Of a DNA stretch of 51,380 nucleotides, positions 34,743 through 43,814 are shown piece after piece (positions within the stretch are counted from its first letter, which is position 1; each line of letters opens with the position of its first letter). The notes below the pieces were generated by a model. That model was not told the DNA's origin. It made no database searches and saw only the letters and a program-made list of their open reading frames with translations. Source of the stretch: an uncultured Anaerobiospirillum sp. (GTDB taxonomy: Bacteria; Pseudomonadota; Gammaproteobacteria; Enterobacterales; Succinivibrionaceae). The stretch is from NCBI GenBank assembly GCA_944390115.1, contig CALXOW010000018.1:1-51380 (forward strand), written 5' to 3'. The translations under genes and the position numbers were made by a program.

Positions 34743-34794
34743 ATAAATAGGCGCTTTTTTGAGGGCAAACGGTGTTGATTAGGTGGTGTTGCAC

Positions 34795-36354
34795 ATGGCT
34801 CAACAAGAAAAAGACATCTTGCTCGAGATGAAAAACATCACTAAGCGCTTTGGCAAGGTTACGGCGTTATCTAACGTTAACTTGCAGGTAGCGCGCGGTG
34901 AGGTGCACGCTCTCGTCGGTGAAAACGGCGCGGGCAAATCGACGCTGATGAATGTCTTGTCTGGTATCTACCCTTATGGCTCTTACGAGGGCGATATCGT
35001 GTTTGATGGCCAGACTTGCCAATTCAATACGATTAAAGATAGCGAGGCCAACGGCATCGTTATTATTCACCAAGAATTAGCCTTGGTGCCTTTCCTCTCC
35101 ATTGCTGAGAATATGTTCTTAGGTAACGAGCGTACCGCTTCATTCTCCGGCAAGGTGATGGACTGGCCGCGTACCTTTCAGCGGGCACGTGAGCTGTTAG
35201 ACTTAGTGGGCTTACACGAAGACCCACGTACCCTGATTAAAGACATTGGTGTCGGCAAGCAGCAATTAGTTGAGATTGCTAAAGCTATTGCCAAGAATGT
35301 GCGCCTGCTTATCTTAGATGAGCCAACGGCCTCGTTAAACGAGACTGACTCCAAGGCGCTGTTAGATCTGATTGCCCGCTTCCGCGATGAGGGTATGACT
35401 TCGATCATCATCTCGCATAAGCTCAATGAGATCTCCTATATCGCCAACTCGATTACCGTGATCCGCGATGGTAGCACGATTGAGACCATCGACAACTCCA
35501 ATCACGACGTCTCCGAAGACCGCATTATTGCGGGCATGGTGGGCCGTGCTTTAACCGACCGCTTCCCACCTCGTCAGACCAAGCCTTCCTCGGAAGTCTT
35601 ATTCGAGGTCAAGGATTGGACCGTATCGCACCCATTAAATCACGAGCGCAAGGTCTGTGACCATGTCAACCTCAATATCAAGAAGGGTGAGGTGGTTGGC
35701 CTGTCAGGACTGATGGGCGCAGGCCGCACGGAGCTAGCACAATCGGTCTTTGGTCACTACTACGGTGCCAATATCTCAGGTCATGTGCTGATTAATGGCA
35801 AGGAAGTGCACTTAAATTCGGTGCAAGACGCGATTGATCATGGCTTAGCCTATGTCACCGAAGATCGTAAGGGTGATGGCCTGCTTTTAAATAGCTCCAT
35901 TACTATGAATACCACCTTGGCGGCGCTCCACAAGGTCTCCACGCACAATGTCATCGACAAGAACAAGGAGATTGGCGTTGCCGAAGACTATCGCCAGCAG
36001 CTTAAGACTAAGTGCTCAGGCGTGGGCCAATACGTGGGCAATCTCTCCGGTGGTAATCAGCAAAAGGTCTTACTGGCCAAGTGGATGTTTGCCGATCCAG
36101 ATATTCTGATTTTGGACGAACCGACCCGTGGTATCGACGTCGGTGCCAAGTACGAAATCTACTGCATCATCAATGACTTGGTAGCCCAAGGCAAGGCGGT
36201 GCTGATGATTTCCTCCGAACTGCCGGAAATCTTGGGTATGTGCGATCGTATCTACGTCATGAACGAAGGCAAGATTGTGGCCGAGATGCCACGTGCAGAG
36301 GCCTCCCAAGAGTCCATTATGGCGGCTATTCTGCGTTCGTCGGCGGCTAAGTAA
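34795..36354 (+). CDS. gguA: Monosaccharide ABC transporter ATP-binding protein (GguA/MmsA type)
   Basis: Cytoplasmic ATPase of 519 residues with two nucleotide-binding domains in tandem, as in GguA, XylG and MglA. The first domain has Walker [10 protein letters not shown] and Walker [12 protein letters not shown]. The second has the degenerate loop GLMGAGRTE, the signature [14 protein letters not shown] and [17 protein letters not shown]. Start at ATG 34795 with AGGTGG ahead; GTG codons at 34783 and 34786 are also in frame. It lies 27 bases upstream of the permease gene in the same unit. The gene name is by resemblance to the Agrobacterium chvE-gguA-gguB system. Confidence 0.93.
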   Translation: MAQQEKDILLEMKNITKRFGKVTALSNVNLQVARGEVHALVGENGAGKSTLMNVLSGIYPYGSYEGDIVFDGQTCQFNTIKDSEANGIVIIHQELALVPFLSIAENMFLGNERTASFSGKVMDWPRTFQRARELLDLVGLHEDPRTLIKDIGVGKQQLVEIAKAIAKNVRLLILDEPTASLNETDSKALLDLIARFRDEGMTSIIISHKLNEISYIANSITVIRDGSTIETIDNSNHDVSEDRIIAGMVGRALTDRFPPRQTKPSSEVLFEVKDWTVSHPLNHERKVCDHVNLNIKKGEVVGLSGLMGAGRTELAQSVFGHYYGANISGHVLINGKEVHLNSVQDAIDHGLAYVTEDRKGDGLLLNSSITMNTTLAALHKVSTHNVIDKNKEIGVAEDYRQQLKTKCSGVGQYVGNLSGGNQQKVLLAKWMFADPDILILDEPTRGIDVGAKYEIYCIINDLVAQGKAVLMISSELPEILGMCDRIYVMNEGKIVAEMPRAEASQESIMAAILRSSAAK

Positions 36355-36380
36355 AGGCGACCTGTAAAGAGGATCTGGCA

Positions 36381-37544
36381 ATGGATCAATTTCTCAATGT
36401 CGTAAAGCGCAACTCGTTGTTGCTGGCTTTGGTCGTGGTAATGGTGCTCTTTGAGATCGCCATTCGTGCCACAGGTCACGGTTCGATGTTCTCACCATCG
36501 AACTTCACCAATATTATTTCGCAAAACTCCTACGTTATTATCTTAGCGGTCGGTATGCTCTTCTGTATTATCGGCTGCGGTAACGTTGACCTGTCGGTCG
36601 GCTCGATTGTCGCCTTAGTGGGCGCGATCGCGGGCGTCTTGATGGTCAATATGGAGCTCAACATCTACCTCTCGATCGCGATCTGCTTGGTCGTCGGTGT
36701 CTTGATTGGTGCTTGGCAGGGCTTCTGGATTGCCTATGTGCGTATCCCAGCGTTCATCGTAACCTTAGCCGGTATGATGCTATTCCGTGGTATGGCGCTG
36801 TTAGTCTTAGACGGCTTAACCATTTCGCCATTCCCACCAGAGTATCTGCGCTACTTCACCTCCTTCATTCCTAAGGCCCGCGCTGACGCCTTTACCTTAA
36901 CCATGGTCGTAACGGTCGTTCTGTGCGTTGCCTATCTGGCCTATGTGCTGTGGAATCGCTCCACCAAGATCAAGAAGGGCTATCAGGTTGAGGAGACTGC
37001 AGTCTTTGCTATCACCACGATTATTGTGGAAGGCGCTATGATTGGCTCGGGCTTACTCTTAGCTAACAACAAGGGTATCCCAGTTATCTTAGTGCTCTTG
37101 ACCATTATCGTCTTGGCCTATAGCTTCTATGCCAACAACACGGTCGGTGGCCGCCGCCTCTATGCCTTAGGTGGTAATGAGAAGGCCGCTAAGCTCTCGG
37201 GCGTTAACACCAACCGCATCTTGTTCCTGACCTACGTCAACATGGGCTTCTTAGCCGCCGTCGCCGCCTTAGTCTGCGTCGCCCGCTTCAATTCGGCTGC
37301 TCCTACCGCTGGTAACGGCTATGAGCTGGACGCCATCGGCGCCTGCTTCATCGGTGGTGCTTCGGCCTACGGTGGTGTTGGTACGGTCGGTGGTGCCGTG
37401 ATTGGTGCGGTCTTCATGGGCGTTCTCAACAACGGTATGTCGATCTTAGGTATCGACGCTAACTGGCAGCGTACCGTTAAGGGCTTAGTCCTGTTAATTG
37501 CGGTCGTAATCGACGTTTTATCCAAGAAGCGCGTTAAGCAGTAA
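36381..37544 (+). CDS. gguB: Monosaccharide ABC transporter permease (GguB/MmsB type)
   Basis: Inner-membrane permease, 387 residues, with about ten helices. Family marks of the BPD_transp_2 group are visible: NVDLSVGSIVALVGA, IPAFIVTLAGMMLFRG, and the C-terminal LDAIGACFIGGASAYGGVGTVGGAVIGAVFMGVLNNGMSI-type block. It forms the channel for the sugar delivered by the ChvE-type protein. AGAGGA lies 7 bases before the ATG. Codon use in this gene and its neighbours is strongly biased, suggesting high expression. Confidence 0.95.
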   Translation: MDQFLNVVKRNSLLLALVVVMVLFEIAIRATGHGSMFSPSNFTNIISQNSYVIILAVGMLFCIIGCGNVDLSVGSIVALVGAIAGVLMVNMELNIYLSIAICLVVGVLIGAWQGFWIAYVRIPAFIVTLAGMMLFRGMALLVLDGLTISPFPPEYLRYFTSFIPKARADAFTLTMVVTVVLCVAYLAYVLWNRSTKIKKGYQVEETAVFAITTIIVEGAMIGSGLLLANNKGIPVILVLLTIIVLAYSFYANNTVGGRRLYALGGNEKAAKLSGVNTNRILFLTYVNMGFLAAVAALVCVARFNSAAPTAGNGYELDAIGACFIGGASAYGGVGTVGGAVIGAVFMGVLNNGMSILGIDANWQRTVKGLVLLIAVVIDVLSKKRVKQ

Positions 37545-37777
37545 TGGGTCGGCCCATCGGGCCACCCTACGGGGGCGTCGCATGGCGCAATGCCGCACGC
37601 GCAGCATCGCACGCGGCGCACCCCGTCCCAGCAGGGCTGAGCTAAGCAAGTCCTGCTGGTTAAACAGATTAGTTATTTCTCTCAGGCTGGCCTGGGGCCG
37701 ACAGCGTGTCCGAGGAGCTCAATTGGTAGCGTATGATTGCTAGTTGGGTCTAGGCCGAGATTGTGGTGAGATTTTAG
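37545..37777. other. GC-rich spacer between permease and kinase genes
   Basis: Contains a GGCCC-ATC-GGGCC hairpin just after the permease stop codon (37551-37563), an ACGGGG...CCCCGT dyad around 37568-37626 enclosing GCACGCG repeats, and CCAGCAGG...CCTGCTGG (37628-37659). None has a T-run. These may be processing or stabilising stems within the operon. Confidence 0.55.
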
Positions 37778-39961
37778 ATGAAGTATTTATTAGGTGTAGA
37801 TCTTGGTACTTCGGGCACCAAGACGGTATTGTTTGATGAGCAGGGCAAGAGCATTGCCGCCAAGACCATTGAGTACCCACTCTATCAGCCTAAGAACGGC
37901 TGGGCCGAGCAAGACCCAATGGATTGGTACCACGCTGCGATCGACTCGATTAAGGCGGTGCTGACTGAGTCTCAGATTGACCCACATGATGTCGCCGGTT
38001 TGGCGATTGCAGGTCAAATGCACGGCTTGGTCATGCTCGATAAGGACGGCAAGGTCCTGCGCAAGTCGATCTTATGGTGTGACGCTCGTACCTCCAAGCA
38101 ATGCGATGAGATCACCAATTTAGTTGGCAAGAACCGCTTAATTGAGATCAACGCTAATCCAGCCTTATCGGGCTTTACCGCTCCTAAGATCTTATGGGTC
38201 CGCGAAAACGAGCCAGAGCTCTACGCGCAATGCGCCACCATCCTCTTACCTAAGGACTTCGTGCGCTATATGTTAACCGGCGTCAAGGCGATGGAAATCT
38301 CCGATGCCTCCGGTACCAATCTGCTCGATATCAAGAACCGCACTTGGTCTGACGAAATCCTGCAAAAACTCTCGATCGAGCGCAGCTTACTGCCTGAGCT
38401 GATTGAGTCCTGCGCTGTAGCCGGTAAGATCAACGCCGAGACCGCCGCTTTAACCGGCTTAGTTGAGGGCACGATCGTCGCAGGTGGTGCTGGTGATAAC
38501 GCCGCTGCCGCCTTAGGTACCGGTGTCTGCCGTGATGGTGAGGCCTTTGTTACCTTAGGTACCTCGGGCGTCGTCTTTGCTCACACCTCCAAGGTATCGA
38601 TTGACCCATTAGGCCGTGTTCACACCTTCTGCGCTGCTGTTCCAGGCACTTGGACTGCCATGTCCTGCACGCTGGCCGCAGGCTTATCGCTGCGCTGGGC
38701 CCGTGATGAGCTCTACAGCGCTGAGCACGCTCAGTGCCAAGTCTCCGGTGGCGACGCTTACGATCTCATGACCTCGGAAGCCGCTACCGTGCCATCTGGC
38801 AGCGACGGCTTAATCTACTTACCATACCTCATGGGCGAGCGCTCGCCAGTGCTCGATGCTGAGGCCCGTGGTGTCTTCTTTGGCCTGTCGGCTCGTCACA
38901 AGAAGGCCCATTTAACTCGTGCCGTACTCGAGGGCATCACCTTATCGCAGCGCCACAATTTAGAGGTGCTCCATGAGATGGGCATTGTCCCTCAGACCTT
39001 AACCGCTTGCGGTGGTGGTGGCCGTTCGCCATTCTGGCGCCAGATGTTAGCTGACATCTTAAAGTGCAAGGTTACGACCATTGCCTCCAAGGAAGGCCCA
39101 GCCTTAGGTGCTGCTATCTTAGCTGCGGTGGCCGCTGGTCTCTATCCAAGCGTTGAGGCTGCCGTTGACGCCTTAGTTAAGCCAGGTGAGGCCAAGGCCG
39201 ACCCAGTTCCAGCTGAGGTGCAGCGCTACGACGCCATCTACCAGCTCTATCAGAGCCTGTACCCAACCATGCGTCCTGCCTTCCACAAGCTCGCTGCTTT
39301 ACGTGGCAAGTTAGAGGGCGAGCCAGTAGCCAAGTACCCATCGGTCTTCTCGGTTGAGTTCGAGCGCTTTGGTAAGGTCATCCCATGCGTTGATACCGCC
39401 AAGGTCGGTGAGCTCTTAGCTCAGCTGCCATGCCCACAAGACGCTGTCACCTATGTTGCCAGCGAGCCAGTCCTGGAGACCCCAGAGCTGATGGCTGACC
39501 TGCAAAACCGTGTCTTTGGTGGTCTGCCAATTCAAATTGGCTACTGCTCGGGTCACAACCGCACCCTCAACGCCATTGAGTACCACCGCAACTGCGAGAT
39601 CAACATCACCGGCACTGATGCGCTCTTCATGTTAGCCCCGATCACTGCGATCAAGGACGGCATCATGGACACCTCGCAGGTTGAGACCTTCTTTGCACCA
39701 AAGGGCACTGCAGTTCAGTTCTATGAGACCTGCCTGCACTATGCTCCTTGCCACAGCGATGATGGGCACGAGTTCCGCGTTGCCGTAGTCCTGCCAAAGG
39801 GCACCAATACTGACAAGCCAGCGAACTTAGATTGCAAGTGCGACCCAGAGCCACACATGCTCACCGCTAATAACAAGTGGCTCTTAGCTCATAAGGACAG
39901 CCCAGAGGGCAAGAACCACATCTCAACTGGCATATTAGTCGGCGAGAACATCACCCTCTAA
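37778..39961 (+). CDS. FGGY kinase (xylulokinase type) fused to a DUF4867 cupin domain
   Basis: 727 residues in two enzymes. Residues 1-505 form a full FGGY sugar kinase of the XylB type: LGVDLGTSGTKTVLFDEQG at the start, AGQMHGLV, WCDART, the GGAGDNAAAALGTG phosphate loop and CGGGGRSPFW. Residues 519-727 match DUF4867 proteins, which normally stand alone (SVEFERFGKVIP, GGLPIQIGYCSGHN, LHYAPCHSDDGHEFRVAVVLPKGTNT, NKWLLAHKDS). The cupin has a possible metal set His593, Glu601, His603, His654 and His659, like sugar-isomerising cupins. The fusion suggests that both parts act on one sugar. It lies after gguB and before the isomerase gene. The kinase substrate (xylulose or another ketose) is not decided. 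Confidence 0.9.
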   Translation: MKYLLGVDLGTSGTKTVLFDEQGKSIAAKTIEYPLYQPKNGWAEQDPMDWYHAAIDSIKAVLTESQIDPHDVAGLAIAGQMHGLVMLDKDGKVLRKSILWCDARTSKQCDEITNLVGKNRLIEINANPALSGFTAPKILWVRENEPELYAQCATILLPKDFVRYMLTGVKAMEISDASGTNLLDIKNRTWSDEILQKLSIERSLLPELIESCAVAGKINAETAALTGLVEGTIVAGGAGDNAAAALGTGVCRDGEAFVTLGTSGVVFAHTSKVSIDPLGRVHTFCAAVPGTWTAMSCTLAAGLSLRWARDELYSAEHAQCQVSGGDAYDLMTSEAATVPSGSDGLIYLPYLMGERSPVLDAEARGVFFGLSARHKKAHLTRAVLEGITLSQRHNLEVLHEMGIVPQTLTACGGGGRSPFWRQMLADILKCKVTTIASKEGPALGAAILAAVAAGLYPSVEAAVDALVKPGEAKADPVPAEVQRYDAIYQLYQSLYPTMRPAFHKLAALRGKLEGEPVAKYPSVFSVEFERFGKVIPCVDTAKVGELLAQLPCPQDAVTYVASEPVLETPELMADLQNRVFGGLPIQIGYCSGHNRTLNAIEYHRNCEINITGTDALFMLAPITAIKDGIMDTSQVETFFAPKGTAVQFYETCLHYAPCHSDDGHEFRVAVVLPKGTNTDKPANLDCKCDPEPHMLTANNKWLLAHKDSPEGKNHISTGILVGENITL

Positions 39962-40170
39962 GTAAAGCCGCAATAACGAGGGTCTGTGTCCCGTGCTAGG
40001 CCCTCACCTAGCAGGTCCCTACAAGGAACCAAAATAGGGGCCTGCCAGGGGCTAAAATGGGGGCCAGTAATGATCCTAAAATGAGGCCAGCTAGGTCCCA
40101 AAATAGGGGCCAGCTAGATCCCAAAACGGGACGACGCAGGAGTCTTTTTTAGGGCTCCTGCGGCACGGTA

Positions 40171-40199
40171 AAAAGTGAGCGTGACCGTGCACGCTTTTT
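40171..40199 (+). terminator. Terminator after the kinase repeats
   Basis: AGCGTG / CACGCT with loop ACCGTG, followed by five T and preceded by an A-run. It ends the transporter-kinase unit before the independent isomerase promoter. Confidence 0.7.
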
Positions 40200-40359
40200 C
40201 AATTGAGCAATTTTCTCTACCCCAGGGTTTAGCGGCGGTGATGGTCGCGATAAATGCGATAAATATCACGTTTTGCTGAGATCTGCGGTAGAGGTGATTG
40301 TCGGCTCTGTGTTGCATATTGGGCGCCGTAAACGTTGCGGATCGCCAAAAAAAATGCAA

Positions 40360-40381
40360 TAAGGTGATTTTGATCATCCTT
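40360..40381 (+). promoter_or_regulatory. Crp-like site upstream of the isomerase gene
   Basis: GTGAT-TTT-GATCA gives 7 of the 10 Crp consensus positions with correct spacing. Its centre is 61.5 bases before the start predicted from TACAAT, the classic class I distance. Confidence 0.55.
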
Positions 40382-40419
40382 TCACGTCTTAGTGTGCTCA
40401 TTTTGTTGGGCTTAAATGC

Positions 40420-40455
40420 TACAATGAGCCTATCTTGTGACGTGCTCAAGATCAC
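40420..40455 (+). promoter_or_regulatory. Isomerase promoter -10 box and downstream operator-like dyad
   Basis: TACAAT (40420-40425) predicts a start near 40432; there is no good -35 box, as expected for a Crp-dependent promoter. GTGCTCAAGATCAC (40442-40455) follows at about +11 to +24 and shares GTGCTC with the palindrome at the sugar-binding protein promoter and with GTGCTCAAGTTCAC at 32840. Confidence 0.5.
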
Positions 40456-40684
40456 CAGCGCACGGAGACAACGGTGGCATTCGCCCCTAGCAGCGTGTCT
40501 TGCCCGTGCTTTTAGCACGCAAGGGTGACTCTACACTAAATCCTTGCTGCTAAGCGCTTTTAACCTCATTGTGTGGGGGCAAAAAGTGGGGCAATCGCAA
40601 CCGTTTGCACTGCTCGCGGCGATGGCGACCTCAGCTATCGCTCTGAGCTATCGTCACCTAGGAACACTTGGAGAGATTTTTCTG

Positions 40685-42202
40685 ATGGAAATGACTAATA
40701 TCCCAGACGCAAAGCTTGGCGTAATTGCTGTATCCCGTGACTGCTTCATCCGTACTTTATCCGAGCGTCGCCGTCAGGCTGTTGTGGCTGAGTGCAAGAA
40801 GGCTGGCTTAGACGTAACCGAGATCACCACTATCGTCGAGAACGAAATCGACGCTCAGAAGGCGGTTGCTGAGGCTAAGGCTGCTGGCTGCAATTCTTTA
40901 GTAGTCTTCTTAGGCAACTTCGGTCCAGAGACCCCAGAGACCTTAATTGCTAAGTTCTTTGACGGCCCATGCATGTTCGTAGCTGCCGCTGAAGAGACCG
41001 GCAATGACTTAGTCGACGGCCGTGGCGACGCTTACTGCGGTATGCTCAACTGCTCCTACAACTTAGGCTTACGTAAGTTAAAGGGCTTTATCCCTGAGTA
41101 CCCAGTTGGCACCGCAGCTGACATCGCTAAGATGGTATCTGAGTACGTACCAGTTGCTCGCGCTTTACTGGGCGTCTCGAACTTAAAGATTATCACCTTT
41201 GGCCCACGTCCTCAGGACTTCTTTGCTTGCAATGCTCCAATCAAGGGCTTATATGACATCGGTGTTGAGATCGAAGAGAACTCCGAGCTCGACTTATTAG
41301 TTGCCTACCGCAAGCACAAGGGCGACGAGCGTATCCCAGCCGTCATGAAGGAGATGGAGGCTGAGTTAGGCGCTGGTAACACCTACCCAGACCTGTTAGA
41401 GCGTATGGCTCAGTTCGAGCTGACCTTACTTGACTGGGCTGAGCAGCACAAGGGCTCGCGCAAGTACGTCGCTTTTGCTGACAAGTGCTGGCCTGCCTTC
41501 CCAGAGGAGTTCGGCTTTGAGCCTTGCTACGTCAACTCGCGCTTAGCTTCGCGCGGCATCCCAGTTGCCTGCGAGGTTGATATCTTCGGTGCTTTATCTG
41601 AGTACATCGGCGCTTGCGTCACCAAGGATGCGGTCACCTTACTGGATATCAACAACTCCGTACCAGCTGACATGTACGAAGAGAGCATCAAGCCTAAGTT
41701 CCCTCAGTACCAGCTCACCGATACCTTCATGGGCTTCCACTGCGGCAACACCCCATTCTGCAAGCTCAACCAGGATAAGGGCTGCGACATGGCTTGCGGC
41801 AAGATCAACTATCAGATCATTCAGCACCGTCTGTTAGAGGCTGGTCGTGACGAGCCTGATTTCACCCGTGGTACCTTAGAGGGTGATATCGCTGCAGGTC
41901 CAATCACCTTCTTCCGTCTGCAAACCACTCCAGACACCACTTTACAGGCTTACATTGCCGAGGGTGAGGTTCTGCCAGTTGCTACCCGTTCCTTCGGTGG
42001 TATTGGTATCTTCGCCATCAAGGAGATGGGCCGCTTCTATCGCCACGTTCTGATTGCTGATCGTTATCCTCACCACGGTGCCGTTGCCTTCGGTCACCAT
42101 GGCAAGGCTCTGTTCGACGTCTTCTCGATGTTAGGCATCGCCAAGATCTCCTACAATCAGCCAAAGGGCGTTCTCTACAAGACTGAGAACCCATTTGCCT
42201 AA
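40685..42202 (+). CDS. L-fucose/L-arabinose isomerase-family protein (COG2407)
   Basis: Likely aldose-ketose isomerase, 505 residues, related to the fucose isomerase family. The N-terminal alpha/beta domain is KLGVIAVSRDCFIRTLSERRR and VVFLGNFGPETPE. The central CYVNSRLASRGIPVACEVDIFGALSEY and LLDINN supply a metal-binding Glu and Asp, and the C-terminal block is GPITFFRLQTT...FAIKEMGRFYRHVLIADRYPHHGAVAF. It is shorter than FucI (about 590). Start at ATG 40685 with GGAG upstream; the frame remains open to 40544 without similarity. It probably converts the imported aldose to the ketose phosphorylated by the kinase next to it. The sugar is unknown. Confidence 0.88.
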   Translation: MEMTNIPDAKLGVIAVSRDCFIRTLSERRRQAVVAECKKAGLDVTEITTIVENEIDAQKAVAEAKAAGCNSLVVFLGNFGPETPETLIAKFFDGPCMFVAAAEETGNDLVDGRGDAYCGMLNCSYNLGLRKLKGFIPEYPVGTAADIAKMVSEYVPVARALLGVSNLKIITFGPRPQDFFACNAPIKGLYDIGVEIEENSELDLLVAYRKHKGDERIPAVMKEMEAELGAGNTYPDLLERMAQFELTLLDWAEQHKGSRKYVAFADKCWPAFPEEFGFEPCYVNSRLASRGIPVACEVDIFGALSEYIGACVTKDAVTLLDINNSVPADMYEESIKPKFPQYQLTDTFMGFHCGNTPFCKLNQDKGCDMACGKINYQIIQHRLLEAGRDEPDFTRGTLEGDIAAGPITFFRLQTTPDTTLQAYIAEGEVLPVATRSFGGIGIFAIKEMGRFYRHVLIADRYPHHGAVAFGHHGKALFDVFSMLGIAKISYNQPKGVLYKTENPFA

Positions 42203-42287
42203 TAACTTAGTGCCAAACTAAGTAGAGCGGTGCCTGCCTGAGGTAGGCACCCGCCAGAAAAAAAAAGAAAATTAGCAAAGAAATAAT

Positions 42288-42312
42288 AAAGCCCTGTCTC
42301 AGGGCTTTTTTT
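42288..42312 (+). terminator. Terminator of the isomerase gene
   Basis: AAAGCCCTG / CAGGGCTTT with loop TCT, followed by further T. Confidence 0.92.
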
Positions 42313-42385
42313 GAAAGCTAAGCGTGCTTTGTGCACTTTGTGTCGACAAGTGCCAAAGTTTGGGATAGCGCATGTATTCGGCCTT

Positions 42386-42404
42386 GTGCGCGTGCACTAT
42401 CCCA
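42386..42404 (+). promoter_or_regulatory. Second copy of the GTGC-CGTGCAC-TCCCA element, upstream of the LacI-type gene
   Basis: GTGCGCGTGCACTATCCCA differs at two positions from 34724-34742. GGGATAGCGCATG lies 15 bases upstream and can pair with it over 11 of 14 positions. Its placement before the regulator gene fits autoregulation or a conserved RNA stem. Confidence 0.45.
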
Positions 42405-42713
42405 AGCTTTGCGTTATGCTGAGCATACCTAGCAATGCCCATAAGGCAAGGTGCCCCCAGGCAGGCCTCAAGGGCCGAGTCGCCGTCAGGCGCTATGACT
42501 TCAGGATAGAACTGAGGTACCTCAGACTCTGGTTTTAATTTGGTGCTGGCGTATTTGGTTGTTGCAGTGAGTTAAGACGCCAGTCAGATCAGCTCGTGTC
42601 AGCTCTCAGCAGCTCCACCTGTTGCAGCGACGTAGAACATATTTAACGGACAAAGACATGGAGGCGGCGCTTCCTCCCCCAAGTGAGCTTGAGGGTATCC
42701 GCGCCGGGTTGTG

Positions 42714-43757
42714 ATGAAGGTAACGGTAAAGAGCCTAGCCCAAGCAGCAGGTGTGTCGCGCGGTACGGTCGACCGCGTACTTCATAATCGTGGCGCGGTT
42801 AAAGACGAAGTCGCCAAGCGCGTGCGTTTACTCGCCAAGGAATTAGGCTATGTGCCTAATCGTGCCGGTCGTGCCCTCGCCGCCTACAAGACCCCAATTA
42901 AGATCGGTGCCCTGATGCCAAGTGTCGGCAATGCCTTCTATCAAGAGATTATCCAAGGCATTAACGAGGCGCAAAACGAGTTTGCCGACTTAGGCTTAGA
43001 GGTCGTGCTCAAGGAAGTTGAAGGCTTTGATGAGCAAGTGCACCTTGAGGCGATCGACAGCTTGCTCAAGAAGGGCTGCCGTGCGCTGTGCTTAGCCACA
43101 GTTAATACCCCACGTCTAGCCGAGCGTATCAATGAGCTGCACGATAGGGGTACGGTCATTGTGCTGCTCAACACAGACGTTGAGAATACGCGCCGTCTGT
43201 GCTACGTCGGCTCAGATTATTTAACTGCCGGTGCCACCTGCGCCGGCATGCTGGCGCTAGCACGCCAAGACAAGCTCCATATCTTAATTGTCACCGGTTC
43301 GCGCCTGCTCTTAGGTCACAATCTGCGTATCAAGGGCTTCAAGGAGGAGCTGGATCGCCAGAACATCGATTACGACATTGTGGACACGGTCGAGAGCTTT
43401 GACTCAGACATCAGAGCCCAGCAAGTCACCTATAAGGTCTTAAAGGCGCACAGTGAGATCAACTGCGTGTACATCGCCGGTGCTGCGGTGCAAGGTGTGG
43501 GCTCAGCTTTAATTGCCAACGGCTCCAAGGATGTCTTTGCCATTGGTTTTGACGAGCTCTACTCGACGCGCCAGCTGGTGAGCGCCGGTATCATCAAGTT
43601 TGTAGTGTGCCAGCAGCCAACGCGCCAAGGCTACCATGCGATTAAGCGTGCCTACCAAGCAGTCGCCGGGCAATTAGGTGATAGTGTGCCCGACTTTATC
43701 ACCGACACCATCATCAAGATTAAGGCGAACTTAGAGCGCACGGTACCAGGCCGCTAA
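42714..43757 (+). CDS. LacI-family transcriptional regulator
   Basis: 347 residues. The N-terminal helix-turn-helix is TVKSLAQAAGVSRGTVDRVLHNRG, with the hinge helix YVPNRAGRALAAY at about 47-60. A periplasmic-binding-protein-like sensor (KIGALMPSVGNAFYQEIIQGINEAQ) with the family FDS and GFDEL segments follows. It probably represses the sugar locus and responds to the imported sugar or its ketose. Candidate operators are the GTGCTC-type dyads at 33172, 32934 and 40442. An in-frame GTG precedes the ATG by one codon, and no strong ribosome site is seen. It is followed by its own terminator. Confidence 0.93.
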   Translation: MKVTVKSLAQAAGVSRGTVDRVLHNRGAVKDEVAKRVRLLAKELGYVPNRAGRALAAYKTPIKIGALMPSVGNAFYQEIIQGINEAQNEFADLGLEVVLKEVEGFDEQVHLEAIDSLLKKGCRALCLATVNTPRLAERINELHDRGTVIVLLNTDVENTRRLCYVGSDYLTAGATCAGMLALARQDKLHILIVTGSRLLLGHNLRIKGFKEELDRQNIDYDIVDTVESFDSDIRAQQVTYKVLKAHSEINCVYIAGAAVQGVGSALIANGSKDVFAIGFDELYSTRQLVSAGIIKFVVCQQPTRQGYHAIKRAYQAVAGQLGDSVPDFITDTIIKIKANLERTVPGR

Positions 43758-43786
43758 TACGGCACTCAAGTGCAAATCACCCTAGA

Positions 43787-43812
43787 CCAAGGGCCCCTGA
43801 TGGGGCCTTTGG
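43787..43812 (+). terminator. Hairpin terminator of the LacI-type gene
   Basis: CCAAGGGCCCC / GGGGCCTTTGG with loop TGAT and one G-T-type irregularity. It lies 30 bases after the stop codon. T-run weak. Confidence 0.65.
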
Positions 43813-43814
43813 CG

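Larger units (their letters stand above)
34428..34794. other. Spacer between the binding-protein and ATPase genes
   Basis: 367 bases holding a direct repeat of CGAGCTTTGGCT (about 34470-34500), a strong attenuating hairpin (34573-34628), and the element GTGCACGTGCACTGTCCCA (34724-34742). The same 19-base element with two changes occurs at 42386-42404 before the regulator gene. Confidence 0.7.
39962..40684. repeat. Intergenic region with 22-24 bp repeats between kinase and isomerase genes
   Basis: From about 40000 to 40130, four to five degenerate units of the type GGGGCCAGCTAGGTCCCAAAAT follow each other. A hairpin CGCAGGAG / CTCCTGCG (40135-40162), a terminator and then the isomerase promoter follow. 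An open frame upstream of 40685 (from 40544) lacks similarity and was not used. Confidence 0.7.
42203..42713. other. Intergenic region between isomerase and regulator genes
   Basis: Holds a GGTGCCT...AGGCACC hairpin (about 42230-42252), the isomerase terminator and the shared element at 42386-42404. No gene is supported. Confidence 0.6.

Noticed and set aside
37716-37729. AGCTCAATTGGTAG, like a tRNA D arm
   Set aside because: No acceptor, anticodon or T arm around it; chance resemblance or a remnant at most.
40544-40684. 47-codon extension of the isomerase
   Set aside because: Not similar to the family; the start at 40685 has a ribosome site.
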